From: Actinomadura sp. 6K520
GTDB lineage: Bacteria > Actinomycetota > Actinomycetes > Streptosporangiales > Streptosporangiaceae
Assembly (NCBI RefSeq): GCF_004349245.1
Contig: NZ_SMLC01000041.1
Location: 1 to 50,275 of the forward strand
Reading direction: 5' to 3'
DNA length: 50,275 bases
Of the stretch, positions 1 through 7,849 are shown in pieces. Under the pieces are notes generated by a model, which made no database searches, was not told where the DNA came from, and worked only from the letters and a program-made list of their open reading frames with translations. The position numbers and the translations under genes were made by a program. Positions within the stretch are counted from its first letter, which is position 1, and each line of letters starts with the position of its first letter.

Positions 1-417
1 GCCCTGGAACCGCCCGCCCCGAAAACCCGTTGCGGCGCCGACGAGGCCCGGCCTACGCTTCGTCGCGTCGATCGGTCCCGTCGTCTGGAGGCGCCCATGT
101 GTGCGGTTGCGGCCTCCGGCTGCGCGGCGGTGACCCGCACCGGCCGTACCGGCCACCCGCACCCCGCGTCGTTCGCGGTGCGCCTGCGGCGTGGCCACGG
201 TGCCCCGGCCGGTCGCCGCTGATCCGCGTACCGACGCACGCGCGCTGATTCCTACGCACGCGCTGATTCCTACGCTCACGCGCTGACGCGCCTTCTCCTT
301 CGTGTCCCGGCCGGGGCCCGAGCCGAGTCCGAACGTTCCGTTCGGGCAGGCGACGGCCCTCCTCCGCATGCGACGCGGGACGCCGCCTGCCCGTCCCAGG
401 GAAAGGGACGCAGGCCC
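1..417. other. Upstream region of erm, no confident gene
   Basis: No reading frame here has the composition or a start site expected of a real gene. A short imperfect direct repeat is visible at about 237-290: the unit CACGCGCTGATTCCTACG occurs twice almost exactly, and a third partial copy follows. The left end of the window may cut off an upstream gene's promoter. The last 75 bases hold nested inverted repeats next to the erm ribosome-binding site and are listed separately. Confidence 0.5.
343..409 (+). promoter_or_regulatory. Nested hairpins enclosing the erm ribosome-binding site
   Basis: A 10-base arm, CGGGCAGGCG, at 343-352 is exactly complementary to 384-393. Directly behind it, GTCCC at 393-397 pairs with GGGAC at 405-409, and the loop holds most of the Shine-Dalgarno stretch (AGGGAAAGGGA, 398-408) of the GTG start at 418. 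Many erm genes are induced by leader-mediated unmasking of a sequestered ribosome-binding site. I see the structure but no convincing leader peptide, so attenuation is inference. Confidence 0.35.
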
Positions 418-1182
418 GTGGCCCGCACTCCGATCGACCGCGCCCGGCGCGAACTGTCACAGAACTACCTGTCCGCCCGCGCAGCCCGCCGTTTCGCCGC
501 GCACACCGGCGGCCGCCTCGTCTGGGAGGTCGGCGCCGGCCGCGGAGCCGTCACCGCGGCGCTGGCTCCGCGCTGCCGCGAACTCGTCGCCTACGAACTC
601 GACCCCCGCAACGCCGCCGCGCTCCGCGCCCGCTTCCGCGAGGCCGGCAACGTGCGCGTGGTCGCCGGGGACTTCCTCGCGGCGCGGCCGCCCGCCGAGC
701 CGTTCGCGGTGGCGGGGAACGTGCCGTTCGCCCGCACCGCCGACATCGTCGAATGGTGCCTGGCCGCACCGTCGCTGACCACCGCCACACTGATCACCCA
801 GTGGGAGTACGCGCGCAGGCGGACCGGCGACTACGGCCGCTGGACCCTGCGCACGATCCGCACGTGGCCGACGGTCGAGTGGCGGCTGCTCGGCCGGGTG
901 CCGCGGGCGGAGTTCCGGCCCGTCCCGCGGGTGGACGGCGGAGTGCTGCGGCTGGCCCGCCGTCCCGTCCCGCTGCTGCCCGACGACCTCCTCGGCGACT
1001 ACGCGGCCATGGTCGACGCGGGCTTCGGCGGAAGGGGCGGCAGCCTCCACGCGTCACTGCGCCCGTACACGACGCGGCGCCGCCTCGACGCCGCCTTCCG
1101 CGAAGCCGCCCTCGAACGCACGGCCCTGGTCGGCGAGGTCACCCCCGAGCAGTGGCTGGCCCTGGCCCGCGTCCTGCTCTAG
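418..1182 (+). CDS. erm: Erm-family 23S rRNA (adenine-N6)-methyltransferase
   Basis: Likely methylates A2058 of 23S rRNA with S-adenosylmethionine, giving macrolide-lincosamide-streptogramin B resistance. The 254-residue protein has the Erm/KsgA fold signature: SQNYL near residue 15, the SAM-binding GAGRG, the acidic AYELD, GDFL, and GNVPF in the place of the N-I-P-Y/F catalytic motif. The length, the SQNYL start and the absence of a KsgA-type C-terminal domain favour Erm over the housekeeping dimethylase KsgA. The GTG start at 418 has AGGGAAAGGGA eight to ten bases upstream. The gene is convergent with pcrA and separated from it by a strong hairpin. Such genes occur widely in actinomycetes as intrinsic resistance determinants, so presence does not imply recent transfer. 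Confidence 0.88.
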   Translation: MARTPIDRARRELSQNYLSARAARRFAAHTGGRLVWEVGAGRGAVTAALAPRCRELVAYELDPRNAAALRARFREAGNVRVVAGDFLAARPPAEPFAVAGNVPFARTADIVEWCLAAPSLTTATLITQWEYARRRTGDYGRWTLRTIRTWPTVEWRLLGRVPRAEFRPVPRVDGGVLRLARRPVPLLPDDLLGDYAAMVDAGFGGRGGSLHASLRPYTTRRRLDAAFREAALERTALVGEVTPEQWLALARVLL

Positions 1183-1234
1183 ACACCGGTCCGGCGGTCA
1201 CCGCCAGCGCTTTGTTCTCGCCACCGCCGTGCGT

Positions 1235-1267
1235 GCGCGGCGGGCCGGATCCCCCGGCCCGCCGCGC
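1235..1267. terminator. Bidirectional terminator between erm and pcrA
   Basis: A perfect 14-bp GC-only stem (1235-1248 with 1254-1267) closes a five-base loop. It lies between two convergent genes, ending 8 bp before the pcrA stop. There is no clear U-tract, as is usual for actinobacterial terminators. Confidence 0.75.
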
Positions 1268-1275
1268 GGCGCAGG

Positions 1276-3579
1276 TCAGAGCTTCTCGATGGTGGCGTAG
1301 CGGAGGACCAGGGTGCGCACGCCGTACTCGCCGCCGAAGTCGACGCTGGCCTTCTCGCCCCGGTCGTAGACGGAGACGACCGTGCCGAGGCCGAACGCGT
1401 CGTGGGTGACCTTGTCGCCCGGGGACAGGGCCGGGACGGGACGGTTGCCCGTGGTGCGGACGCCCGGCCGTGCGGCCATCTGCGACATCGCGGACCCGGA
1501 CGCCGAGGACGCCTCGCGTTCCCACTCGATGAGGGACTTCGGCACCTCGCCCAGGAAGCGGGACGGCGGATTGACCTGCGGGGCGCCCCACGAGCTGCGC
1601 ATCGTGGCGCGCGAGAGGTAGAGGCGCTGCCGGGCGCGGGTGATGCCGACGTAGGCGAGGCGGCGTTCCTCTTCGAGTTCCTTCGGGTTGCTCATGGCGC
1701 GCAGGTGCGGGAAGACGCCATCCTCCATGCCGGTGAGGAACACGACGGGGAATTCGAGGCCCTTGGCGGTGTGCAGGGTCATGAGGGTGACGACGCCGTC
1801 GTCGGTCTCCTCGGGCTGCTCGCCGGGCGGGACGGGGGCGCCCTTGGCGCCGCCGGGGATGGAGTCGGCGTCGGCGACCAGGGCCACCTGTTCGAGGAAC
1901 TCGGGGAGGCGGCCCTCGGCGGGCTCGCCGTCGAGCCGCTCCTCGAACTCGCGGGCGACGGCTTCGAGCTCGTACAGGTTCTCGACGCGGGTCTCGTCCT
2001 GCGGGTCCTTGGACGCCTGGAGCTCGGCGAGGTAGCCGCTGGCCTTGAGGACCTCGGCTACCAGGTCGGCGGGGGTGAGCGTCTCGGCGGCGGCGCGCAG
2101 CTCGTCCAGCAGGACGACGAAGTCGCGGACGGCCTTGATCGAGCGGGTCGCCATGCCGGGGACGTCCTCGGGCACCCGGAGCGCCTGCCAGAACGAGATG
2201 CGCTCCCGGGACGCGTACGCCTCGACGCACGCCTCGGCGCGGTCGCCGATGCCGCGCTTCGGCACGTTCAGGATGCGGCGCAGGGAGACGGTGTCCTCGG
2301 GGTTGGCGAGGCAGCGCAGGTAGGCGAGCAGGTCGCGGATCTCCTTGCGCTCGTAGAAGCGGACGCCGCCGACGACCTTGTAGGGCAGGCCGACGCGGAT
2401 GAACACCTCTTCGAAGACGCGCGACTGGGCGTTGGTGCGGTAGAAGACGGCGACGTCGCCGGGGCGGGCCGCGTCCTCGTCGGCCAGCCGGTCGACCTCG
2501 CGGGCGACGAACGCGGCCTCGTCGTGCTCGTTGTCGGCCACATAACCGGTGATCTTGTGGCCCTCGCCCTGGTCGGACCAGAGCTTCTTCGGCTTGCGGT
2601 CGGCGTTGCGCTCGATGACCGCGTTGGCCGCCGACAGGATCGTCTGCGTGGAGCGGTAGTTCTGCTCCAGCAGGATCGTGGTGGCGTCCGGGTAGTCGCG
2701 CTCGAACTCCAGGATGTTGCGGATCGTCGCGCCGCGGAACGCGTAGATCGACTGGTCGGCGTCCCCGACCACGCACAGCTCGGCCGCGCCGAGCCCCTCG
2801 ACGTGTTCCTCCTGGGGGGACGACCCCCCAGACCCCCGGGGAACCGCGATGGGAGCGGTCAGCTCCCGAACCAGCTCGTACTGCGCGTGGTTGGTGTCCT
2901 GGTACTCGTCCACGAGGACGTGCCGGAACCGGCGCCGGTAGTGCTCGGCCGCCTCCGGGAACACCTGCAGCAGGTTGACCGTCATCATGATCAGGTCGTC
3001 GAAGTCCATGGCGCCGGCCTGCTGGAGCCGCGCCTGGTACATCTCGTACGCCTCGGCGAGCGTCTGCTCCATGTGGGTGGACGCACGGTCCTTGAACGTC
3101 TCGTAGTCGATCAGCTCGTTCTTCAGGTTGGACACCTGGGCGCTGAACGACTTCGGCGGGTAGCGCTTGGGGTCGAGGTCGAGCTCGCGGCACACGAGCG
3201 CCATGAGCCGGTTCGCGTCGGCCTGGTCGTAGATCGAGAAGCTCGTGGGGAAGCCGAGCCGCTTGGCCTCGCGGCGCAGGATCCGGACGCACGCGGAGTG
3301 GAACGTCATCACCCACATGGCGCGCGAGCGGGGCCCGACGAGCGCGTCGACGCGCTCCTTCATCTCGGCGGCGGCCTTGTTGGTGAACGTGATCGCCAGG
3401 ATCTGGCCGGGGTGCACGCCGCGCTCGCCCAGCAGGTGGGCGACGCGGTGGGTGAGGACCCGGGTCTTGCCCGATCCGGCGCCCGCGACGATCAGCAGGG
3501 GGCCGCCGGAGTGCACGACGGCGGCGCGCTGCTGCTCGTTGAGGCCGTCGAGCAGGGGGTGAGCTTCGGTCTTCGACAT
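1276..3579 (-). CDS. pcrA: ATP-dependent DNA helicase PcrA/UvrD
   Basis: Superfamily 1A 3'-5' helicase acting in repair, plasmid/rolling-circle replication and removal of RecA or stalled RNA polymerase. All motifs are present: Walker A AGAGSGKT (residues 32-39), AITFTNKAA, the Walker B VDEYQDTN, VVGDADQSIYAFRG, LEQNYRST, TLHTAKGLEF and YVGITRARQR. The C-terminal 45 residues (GDKVTHDAFGLGTV to the end) form the Tudor-like RNA-polymerase-binding tail typical of PcrA. The start ATG at 3579 begins MSKTEAHPLLDG; the frame stays open upstream but the extension looks non-coding. A TAGACT -10 box eight bases before the ATG suggests a leaderless mRNA. About 25 extra residues (GSGGSSPQEE and flanks) separate motifs II and III and carry a palindromic repeat. 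Confidence 0.95.
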   Translation of the reverse strand: MSKTEAHPLLDGLNEQQRAAVVHSGGPLLIVAGAGSGKTRVLTHRVAHLLGERGVHPGQILAITFTNKAAAEMKERVDALVGPRSRAMWVMTFHSACVRILRREAKRLGFPTSFSIYDQADANRLMALVCRELDLDPKRYPPKSFSAQVSNLKNELIDYETFKDRASTHMEQTLAEAYEMYQARLQQAGAMDFDDLIMMTVNLLQVFPEAAEHYRRRFRHVLVDEYQDTNHAQYELVRELTAPIAVPRGSGGSSPQEEHVEGLGAAELCVVGDADQSIYAFRGATIRNILEFERDYPDATTILLEQNYRSTQTILSAANAVIERNADRKPKKLWSDQGEGHKITGYVADNEHDEAAFVAREVDRLADEDAARPGDVAVFYRTNAQSRVFEEVFIRVGLPYKVVGGVRFYERKEIRDLLAYLRCLANPEDTVSLRRILNVPKRGIGDRAEACVEAYASRERISFWQALRVPEDVPGMATRSIKAVRDFVVLLDELRAAAETLTPADLVAEVLKASGYLAELQASKDPQDETRVENLYELEAVAREFEERLDGEPAEGRLPEFLEQVALVADADSIPGGAKGAPVPPGEQPEETDDGVVTLMTLHTAKGLEFPVVFLTGMEDGVFPHLRAMSNPKELEEERRLAYVGITRARQRLYLSRATMRSSWGAPQVNPPSRFLGEVPKSLIEWEREASSASGSAMSQMAARPGVRTTGNRPVPALSPGDKVTHDAFGLGTVVSVYDRGEKASVDFGGEYGVRTLVLRYATIEKL
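2808..2845. repeat. C/G-rich palindromic element inside pcrA
   Basis: TGGGGGG at 2813-2819 and CCCCCCA at 2824-2830 form a perfect stem around ACGA, followed by a further run GACCCCCGGGG. It is in frame and encodes the loop GSGGSSPQEE between helicase motifs II and III, where most PcrA proteins go straight from the QYELV helix to the LCVVGD strand. The first twelve bases, CCTCCTGGGGGG, recur in guaA at 34541-34552. Confidence 0.5.
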
Positions 3580-3587
3580 CACGTGCG

Positions 3588-3593
3588 AGTCTA
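3588..3593 (-). promoter_or_regulatory. -10 box of pcrA
   Basis: TAGACT on the minus strand ends eight bases before the pcrA ATG (3579), so transcription would begin at or next to the start codon. No good -35 hexamer is seen. The same hexamer lies in front of guaA. Confidence 0.45.
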
Positions 3594-3821
3594 CGGCGCC
3601 GCGGCGACGTTTTCGGCGCTTCCCGCCCGGCCCGCCGTGCGGTGGCGGGCGGGCGGCGGGCGGCAGCATGTGGACAGATGGCATCCCTTTTGGACTCCCC
3701 GGGTTGACTGGATCTCCTGACCGGCGGAGCGTTTGCACTGGAAGGACGGGCTCTCCCCGCGTGCCCGGTAACAGGAGCGCAGGGTCAGCAGGACCCGCGC
3801 CTGTCAGGGGAGGTGGCGTCG

Positions 3822-5327
3822 ATGACGATCCACCGGCAAGAGATCCGATCGCAGCGGGAGACCGGGACGCAGGTCCCCGCGCAGTGGCCGGGGCGGGGGC
3901 CCCAGGCCGCGCCACCGCCCGCGCAGCCCGCGGCCCGCCCGGCGCCGGCACCGAGCCCGGTTCCGGTTCCGCTGCCGCCGAGGACCGGGCACCGCGTCCT
4001 CGTGTACAAGCAGGACCCGTCGGTCACCGAGCTGGGCGCCCGGCTCGCCTTCATCCCGACCGTGGTGCTGAACGGCCCGGCGGACGCGCGGGTGCGGATC
4101 GAGCTTCCGGGCGTCACACCGGTCGCGCGCAACGTCAGCGGCGACTTCGTGTTCGACACCGGAACCCCGGAGTTCGACTGCGCGCACACGTTCGCGGTCG
4201 TCCGGCAGGCGATGGCGATGTTCGAGCGGCACAACGGCGGCGAGCCGATCCCGTTCGCGTGGAACGCCGGCGGCAACACCGACCCCATCTCGGTGTTCCC
4301 GCACGCCGCGACGGGAGCGAACGCGTTCTACAGCAGGACGGCCCAGGCCCTGAAGTTCCTGTTCTTCACCCCGGAAGGCGCACCGTCCTCCAGCCCCCAC
4401 TCACCACCATTCAATGGTGCTCCGCTCGACGCACCGGTCGTGCACACCTGCCGGTCGTTCGACATCGTCGCGCACGAGACGGGGCACGCGCTGCTGGACG
4501 GGCTGAAGCCCGGCTGGCTGTCGGCGGGCAACCCGCCGCAGACCGGCGGCCTGCACGAGTCGTTCGGCGACCTGACGGCGATCTTCCTGGCGCTGTCCCA
4601 GCCCGACCAGGCGGACGCGCTCGTGGCGCTCACCAAGGGGAACCTGCACGACAGGTCGTTCCTGGCGGACCTCGCCGAGGAGTTCGGCAAGGCGCTCGGG
4701 ATGCCCGCCGGGCTGCGCAACGCCGACAACGACCTGAAGCTGAGCGAGGTCGGCAACGAGGTCCACGCGATCTCGCAGGTGTTCACCGGCGCGGTCTACG
4801 ACGTGCTGGCGGACGTCTTCACGTTCGAGATGACCCGGCAGCTGCGCACCAAGGACCCGGCGCTCGTGCTGATCGAGGTCGCGTCCGCGCTGTGCGGGCT
4901 GGTGTTCGAGGCGATCGTCGCGTCCCCGGCCAGGGGCGCGCGGTACGTGGACGTCGCGAACGAGATGCTGCGGATCTCCGCGGACCGCGGGGAACCGGCG
5001 ATCTACCGGACGTTCATCCGGAACCGGTTCGCGGTCCGCGAGATCACGACGGCCGTGACGGCGCTGGACGACCTGATGAGCGGGCAGATGCGGATGACGG
5101 ACGCCGGCTACACCGGGGACGGCCGGGACGTCACCGAGGTCGGGCCGTTCGACGAGCGGTCGGCGAGCCTGCGGGCCGAGCAGGACAGGTCGCGCTGCTG
5201 CGGCACGTTGCAGATGCCCGAGTACGAGCTCGTCGCCCCCGAGAAGCTGGCCGAGCGGGGCACGCTGGAGGATGATGACATCCTCCGGGAGGACCTCGAA
5301 GCGCTGCGCCGCGCCTTCAGCAAGTAG
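3822..5327 (+). CDS. M4-like (thermolysin/protealysin-type) metalloprotease
   Basis: A gluzincin-type zinc peptidase of 501 residues. The zinc motif HETGH is at 218-222 and the third ligand is most likely Glu246 in HESFGD, which corresponds to the NExxSD element of thermolysin. The N-terminus is polar and Pro-rich with no signal peptide, as in protealysin-like proteases that stay inside the cell. ATG 3822 has AGGGGAGG nine bases upstream and is preferred to the in-frame GTG at 3813. The emfourin-like gene 42 bp downstream supports an M4 identity. Residues about 187-202 (PSSSPHSPPFNGAP region) are encoded by an inverted copy of a repeat also found at 10.2 kb. Its substrate is unknown. Confidence 0.75.
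   Translation: MTIHRQEIRSQRETGTQVPAQWPGRGPQAAPPPAQPAARPAPAPSPVPVPLPPRTGHRVLVYKQDPSVTELGARLAFIPTVVLNGPADARVRIELPGVTPVARNVSGDFVFDTGTPEFDCAHTFAVVRQAMAMFERHNGGEPIPFAWNAGGNTDPISVFPHAATGANAFYSRTAQALKFLFFTPEGAPSSSPHSPPFNGAPLDAPVVHTCRSFDIVAHETGHALLDGLKPGWLSAGNPPQTGGLHESFGDLTAIFLALSQPDQADALVALTKGNLHDRSFLADLAEEFGKALGMPAGLRNADNDLKLSEVGNEVHAISQVFTGAVYDVLADVFTFEMTRQLRTKDPALVLIEVASALCGLVFEAIVASPARGARYVDVANEMLRISADRGEPAIYRTFIRNRFAVREITTAVTALDDLMSGQMRMTDAGYTGDGRDVTEVGPFDERSASLRAEQDRSRCCGTLQMPEYELVAPEKLAERGTLEDDDILREDLEALRRAFSK
4379..4427 (-). repeat. Dispersed ~50-bp repeat, copy C, in frame inside the metalloprotease
   Basis: Read on the minus strand this matches the tandem copies at 10185-10290 at roughly nine of ten positions, with one 3-base length difference. 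It shares GAGCGGAGC, the small palindrome CCATTGAATGG and GTGGGGGCTGG. Because the length difference is three bases the reading frame is kept, and it encodes about 16 residues some 15 residues before the HETGH zinc motif. Confidence 0.75.
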
Positions 5328-5369
5328 TCCCGGCACGGGAACGGGTGCGCGGCGGGAGAGGCGGACGCC

Positions 5370-5675
5370 ATGCGGGTGAAGGTCGAGAGCACCGGCGGGT
5401 TCACCGGCCGGGAGGACGTCGTCGCGCTCTACGACACCGCCGCGCTCCCGTCCGGGACGGCCGGCCGCATCCGGGACGCCGTGGCGGCGCTCGACACGGC
5501 GCAGGCACGCGGTGACCAGGGGGAGGTCGGCGCCGACCTCCCCGCCTACCGGATCACCGTCTCCGAGGATTCCGGGGTCCGCGAGGAAACGCGCGTCTAC
5601 GAGGTGCGCGGCGATCCGACCGCGGACGGGTCGCCCGCCCTCCGCACGCTCCTCGCGGGCCCCGACGCGACCTGA
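5370..5675 (+). CDS. Emfourin-like inhibitor of M4 metalloprotease
   Basis: A 101-residue acidic protein resembling emfourin, the protealysin inhibitor encoded beside protealysin-like protease genes. The similarity I recognise is the N-terminal MRVKVESTGGFTG, the charged middle helix, the strand LPAYRITV and the C-terminal ALRTLLAG. It has no signal peptide or membrane segment, matching a cytoplasmic partner. GGGAGAGG precedes the ATG at about nine bases. The 42-bp gap and shared direction imply one mRNA with the protease. The assignment rests on motif memory plus gene neighbourhood and not on an alignment. Confidence 0.68.
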   Translation: MRVKVESTGGFTGREDVVALYDTAALPSGTAGRIRDAVAALDTAQARGDQGEVGADLPAYRITVSEDSGVREETRVYEVRGDPTADGSPALRTLLAGPDAT

Positions 5676-5676
5676 G

Positions 5677-5697
5677 CCGCCGCCCCGGGCGCGGCGG
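5677..5697. terminator. Short hairpin between emfourin-like gene and dhaM
   Basis: CCGCCGC (5677-5683) pairs perfectly with GCGGCGG (5691-5697) around a seven-base loop, immediately after one stop codon and before the convergent dhaM stop. Confidence 0.5.
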
Positions 5698-5698
5698 G

Positions 5699-6085
5699 CT
5701 ACCGGGTCTTGCGGTGGTCGTAGGCGGACTCGGCCGCGGCGTGGACGGCGGCAAGGTCGGCGCCGGTCGCGGCCATGGACGCCGCGGCGACCGCGCCCTC
5801 GACCAGCGGAGCGTCCGCGAGAAGTATGCCGCCACCGGCGGCGTCCTCGATGACCATCTTGGCGGTGAGGACGGAGCTGCCCAGGTCGGCGAGCAGCAGC
5901 ACGCCGTCGCCGTCGTCCGCCGCGTCGACCGCGCCCTCGACGAGGTCGACGCTCGTCCCGAGCCCGCCTTCGAGGTCCCCTCCGGCGGGTTCCACGACGG
6001 CCTTGCCGACCCCCATCGCCCGCGCGACCTCGACGACGCCCTCCGCGAGCGTCCGGCTGTGCGAGATCACCACGATCCCGACCAT
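5699..6085 (-). CDS. dhaM: PTS-dependent dihydroxyacetone kinase, phosphotransferase subunit DhaM
   Basis: Passes phosphate from HPr to the ADP bound in DhaL. The protein is a single EIIA-mannose-type domain of 128 residues with the phospho-accepting His9 in VVISHSRTL. It lacks the HPr and Enzyme I-like domains of E. coli DhaM, so it depends on general PTS proteins encoded elsewhere. ATG 6085 has GGAGGG eight bases upstream and is preferred. A GTG at 6094 overlaps the dhaL stop in the GTGA manner and is the alternative start. Last gene of the dhaKLM operon. Confidence 0.9.
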   Translation of the reverse strand: MVGIVVISHSRTLAEGVVEVARAMGVGKAVVEPAGGDLEGGLGTSVDLVEGAVDAADDGDGVLLLADLGSSVLTAKMVIEDAAGGGILLADAPLVEGAVAAASMAATGADLAAVHAAAESAYDHRKTR

Positions 6086-6090
6086 GCGCC

Positions 6091-6747
6091 TCACCCTCCC
6101 TGTGCCACGACGTCCGCAAGAGCCCGCAGGACGAGCGCGGTGGACGCCGCCCCCGGGTCCAGGTGCCCGACGCTGCGCGGCCCCAGGTAGCTGGCCCGCC
6201 CCTTGCGCGCCTGCATCGGGACGGTCGCCTCCGCGCCCCTGTCCGCCGCGTCGGCCGCGGCGCGCACGCAGGCGGCCGGCTCGGCGCCGTCCGCGAGCGC
6301 CGCCTCGTACGCCGCGACGGCGGGGGCGAGCGCGTCGACCATCGTCTTGTCGCCCTCGGCGGCTTTCCCGAGTTCCTGGACGCCCTCCAGCGCGGCGCGG
6401 AGCGCGGCCCCGAGCGCGGCGGCGTCCACCCCGGCGGTGTCGCCGAGCGCCTTGCCCGCGCGGCGCAGCGCCGTCCCGTAGAGGGGGCCGGACGCGCCGC
6501 CGGTCTTGGACACGATCGCGCGCCCGGCGGTGATCAGCACCTTCCCGGGCGGGGCGTCCCCGGGGAGCGTCCCGCCGGAGAGGGCGCCGGTGGCGGCGCG
6601 GAAGCCGCGGTCCATGTTGTGGCCGTGGTCGCCGTCGCCGATGGCCGCGTCCAGCCGGGTGAGCCGGTCGGCGTCGGCGGCGACGAGTTCCGCGGCGCGC
6701 CGGATCCAGGACGCGAAATCGGCCGTGTCCAGTTTCCCCGCGTTCAC
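6091..6747 (-). CDS. dhaL: Dihydroxyacetone kinase ADP-binding subunit DhaL
   Basis: Binds ADP as a permanent cofactor that is rephosphorylated by DhaM and then phosphorylates dihydroxyacetone held by DhaK. The 218-residue all-helical protein shows the Mg2+/nucleotide motif [28 protein letters not shown] and a C-terminal DPGAAS. The GTG start at 6747 overlaps the dhaK stop codon by four bases (GTGA), implying translational coupling. Length is close to the 210 residues of E. coli DhaL. Confidence 0.93.
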   Translation of the reverse strand: MNAGKLDTADFASWIRRAAELVAADADRLTRLDAAIGDGDHGHNMDRGFRAATGALSGGTLPGDAPPGKVLITAGRAIVSKTGGASGPLYGTALRRAGKALGDTAGVDAAALGAALRAALEGVQELGKAAEGDKTMVDALAPAVAAYEAALADGAEPAACVRAAADAADRGAEATVPMQARKGRASYLGPRSVGHLDPGAASTALVLRALADVVAQGG

Positions 6748-7739
6748 CGGCCCCACCGCAGTCCCGGGGTCTCGACGGGGGCGTCCCACAGCCGCGTCAG
6801 CTCGGGCGTCACCCGGCAGACGCTGATCATGCAGCCGGCCATCTCCAGGCTCGTGACGTACGGGCCGACGAGGGGCCGGACGACGGTCGCGCCGTGCCCG
6901 TCCAGCCACCGCGCGACCTCCGCGTACGCGAGGTACTGCTCGATCAGCGGGGTGCCGCCCATGCCGTTCACCAGCACCAGCACCTCCGACCCGGACAGCG
7001 GCATGTCGGCGTCGATGGCGCGCAGCGACGCGTCCACGATCTCCGCCGCGGTGCCGGTCCTGACGCGCTCGCGGCCGGGCTCGCCGTGGATGCCGATGCC
7101 GAGCTCCATCTCGTCCTCGCCCAGCTCGAACGTCGGTGTCCCGGCCGCGGGGACCGTGCACGACGACAGCGCGACCCCGAACGACCGGCTGCGCTCGTTC
7201 ACCTCGCGCGCCACCGCGGCGACCGCGTCGGCAGGAGCGCCCTCCTCGGCGAGCGCCCCGGCGATCTTCTCGGCGAACAGCGTGGCGCCGGTGCCGCGCC
7301 GCCCGGCCGTGAACGTGCTGTCCTCGACGGCGACGTCGTCGTCGATGACGACGGAGGTGACCTCGATGTCCTCGTCCTCGGCCAGCTCGGCGGCCAGCTG
7401 GAAGTTCATGACGTCGCCGGTGTAGTTCTTCACAATGTGGACGACGCCGGCGCCGCCGTCGACCGCCATCGTCGCGGCGATGATCTGGTCGGGCACCGGG
7501 GAGGTGAACACCTCGCCGCAGCAGGCCGCGTCGAGCATCCCGTGGCCGACGAACCCGGCGTGCAGCGGCTCGTGGCCGGAACCGCCGCCCGACACCAGGG
7601 CGACCTTCCCGGCGCGGGGCGCGTCCGCCCGCACGACCGTCCCGTTCTCCGGGTCGACCCGCAGCGAGGGATGCGCGGCGGCCATGCCGCGCAGCGCGTC
7701 GGAGACCACGTCCGCCGGGGCGTTGATGAGTTTGCGCAT
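6744..7739 (-). CDS. dhaK: Dihydroxyacetone kinase substrate-binding subunit DhaK
   Basis: Binds dihydroxyacetone covalently as a hemiaminal and presents it for phosphorylation, feeding glycerone phosphate into glycolysis. The 331-residue protein has [27 protein letters not shown] and the catalytic-histidine motif GIGIHGEPG. It is the first gene of the dhaK-dhaL-dhaM operon, with overlapping junctions. The ATG at 7739 is clear. The upstream 110 bp is shared with a divergent nucleoside hydrolase and holds a perfect 10-bp palindrome. No DhaR/DhaQ-type regulator is adjacent. Confidence 0.95.
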   Translation of the reverse strand: MRKLINAPADVVSDALRGMAAAHPSLRVDPENGTVVRADAPRAGKVALVSGGGSGHEPLHAGFVGHGMLDAACCGEVFTSPVPDQIIAATMAVDGGAGVVHIVKNYTGDVMNFQLAAELAEDEDIEVTSVVIDDDVAVEDSTFTAGRRGTGATLFAEKIAGALAEEGAPADAVAAVAREVNERSRSFGVALSSCTVPAAGTPTFELGEDEMELGIGIHGEPGRERVRTGTAAEIVDASLRAIDADMPLSGSEVLVLVNGMGGTPLIEQYLAYAEVARWLDGHGATVVRPLVGPYVTSLEMAGCMISVCRVTPELTRLWDAPVETPGLRWGR

Positions 7740-7801
7740 GTCTCAGCTCTACCCCGGTGCGGCGCCGCGTCCCAGACCCAATCGCCGGGCGCCGCGGCGG
7801 C

Positions 7802-7811
7802 CCGATATCGG
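7802..7811. promoter_or_regulatory. Palindrome CCGATATCGG between dhaK and the nucleoside hydrolase gene
   Basis: A perfect 10-bp palindrome in the 110-bp divergent spacer, 26 bp upstream of the -10 box of the hydrolase gene. It could be an operator; no regulator can be named. Confidence 0.25.
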
Positions 7812-7836
7812 AGTGCCTCCGCGCCCCCCGCGGCGC

Positions 7837-7842
7837 TAGGTT
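7837..7842 (+). promoter_or_regulatory. -10 box of the nucleoside hydrolase gene
   Basis: TAGGTT followed by seven bases and then the GTG at 7850, with no Shine-Dalgarno sequence. This is the geometry expected for a leaderless actinobacterial transcript. Confidence 0.4.
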
Positions 7843-7849
7843 GCGACCC

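Noticed and set aside
237..290. Short repeats near the left edge as a CRISPR array
   Set aside because: The units are about 18 bp, imperfect, directly abutting and without unique spacers, and no cas gene is present.
418..1182. KsgA (16S rRNA dimethyladenosine transferase) as identity of the first gene
   Set aside because: The SQNYL start, GNVPF motif, short C-terminus and solitary position fit Erm better; KsgA proteins normally have a longer C-terminal domain and an NLPYN-type motif.
1402..3720. Long plus-strand frame opposite pcrA
   Set aside because: No domains; explained by GC bias opposite a well-supported helicase.
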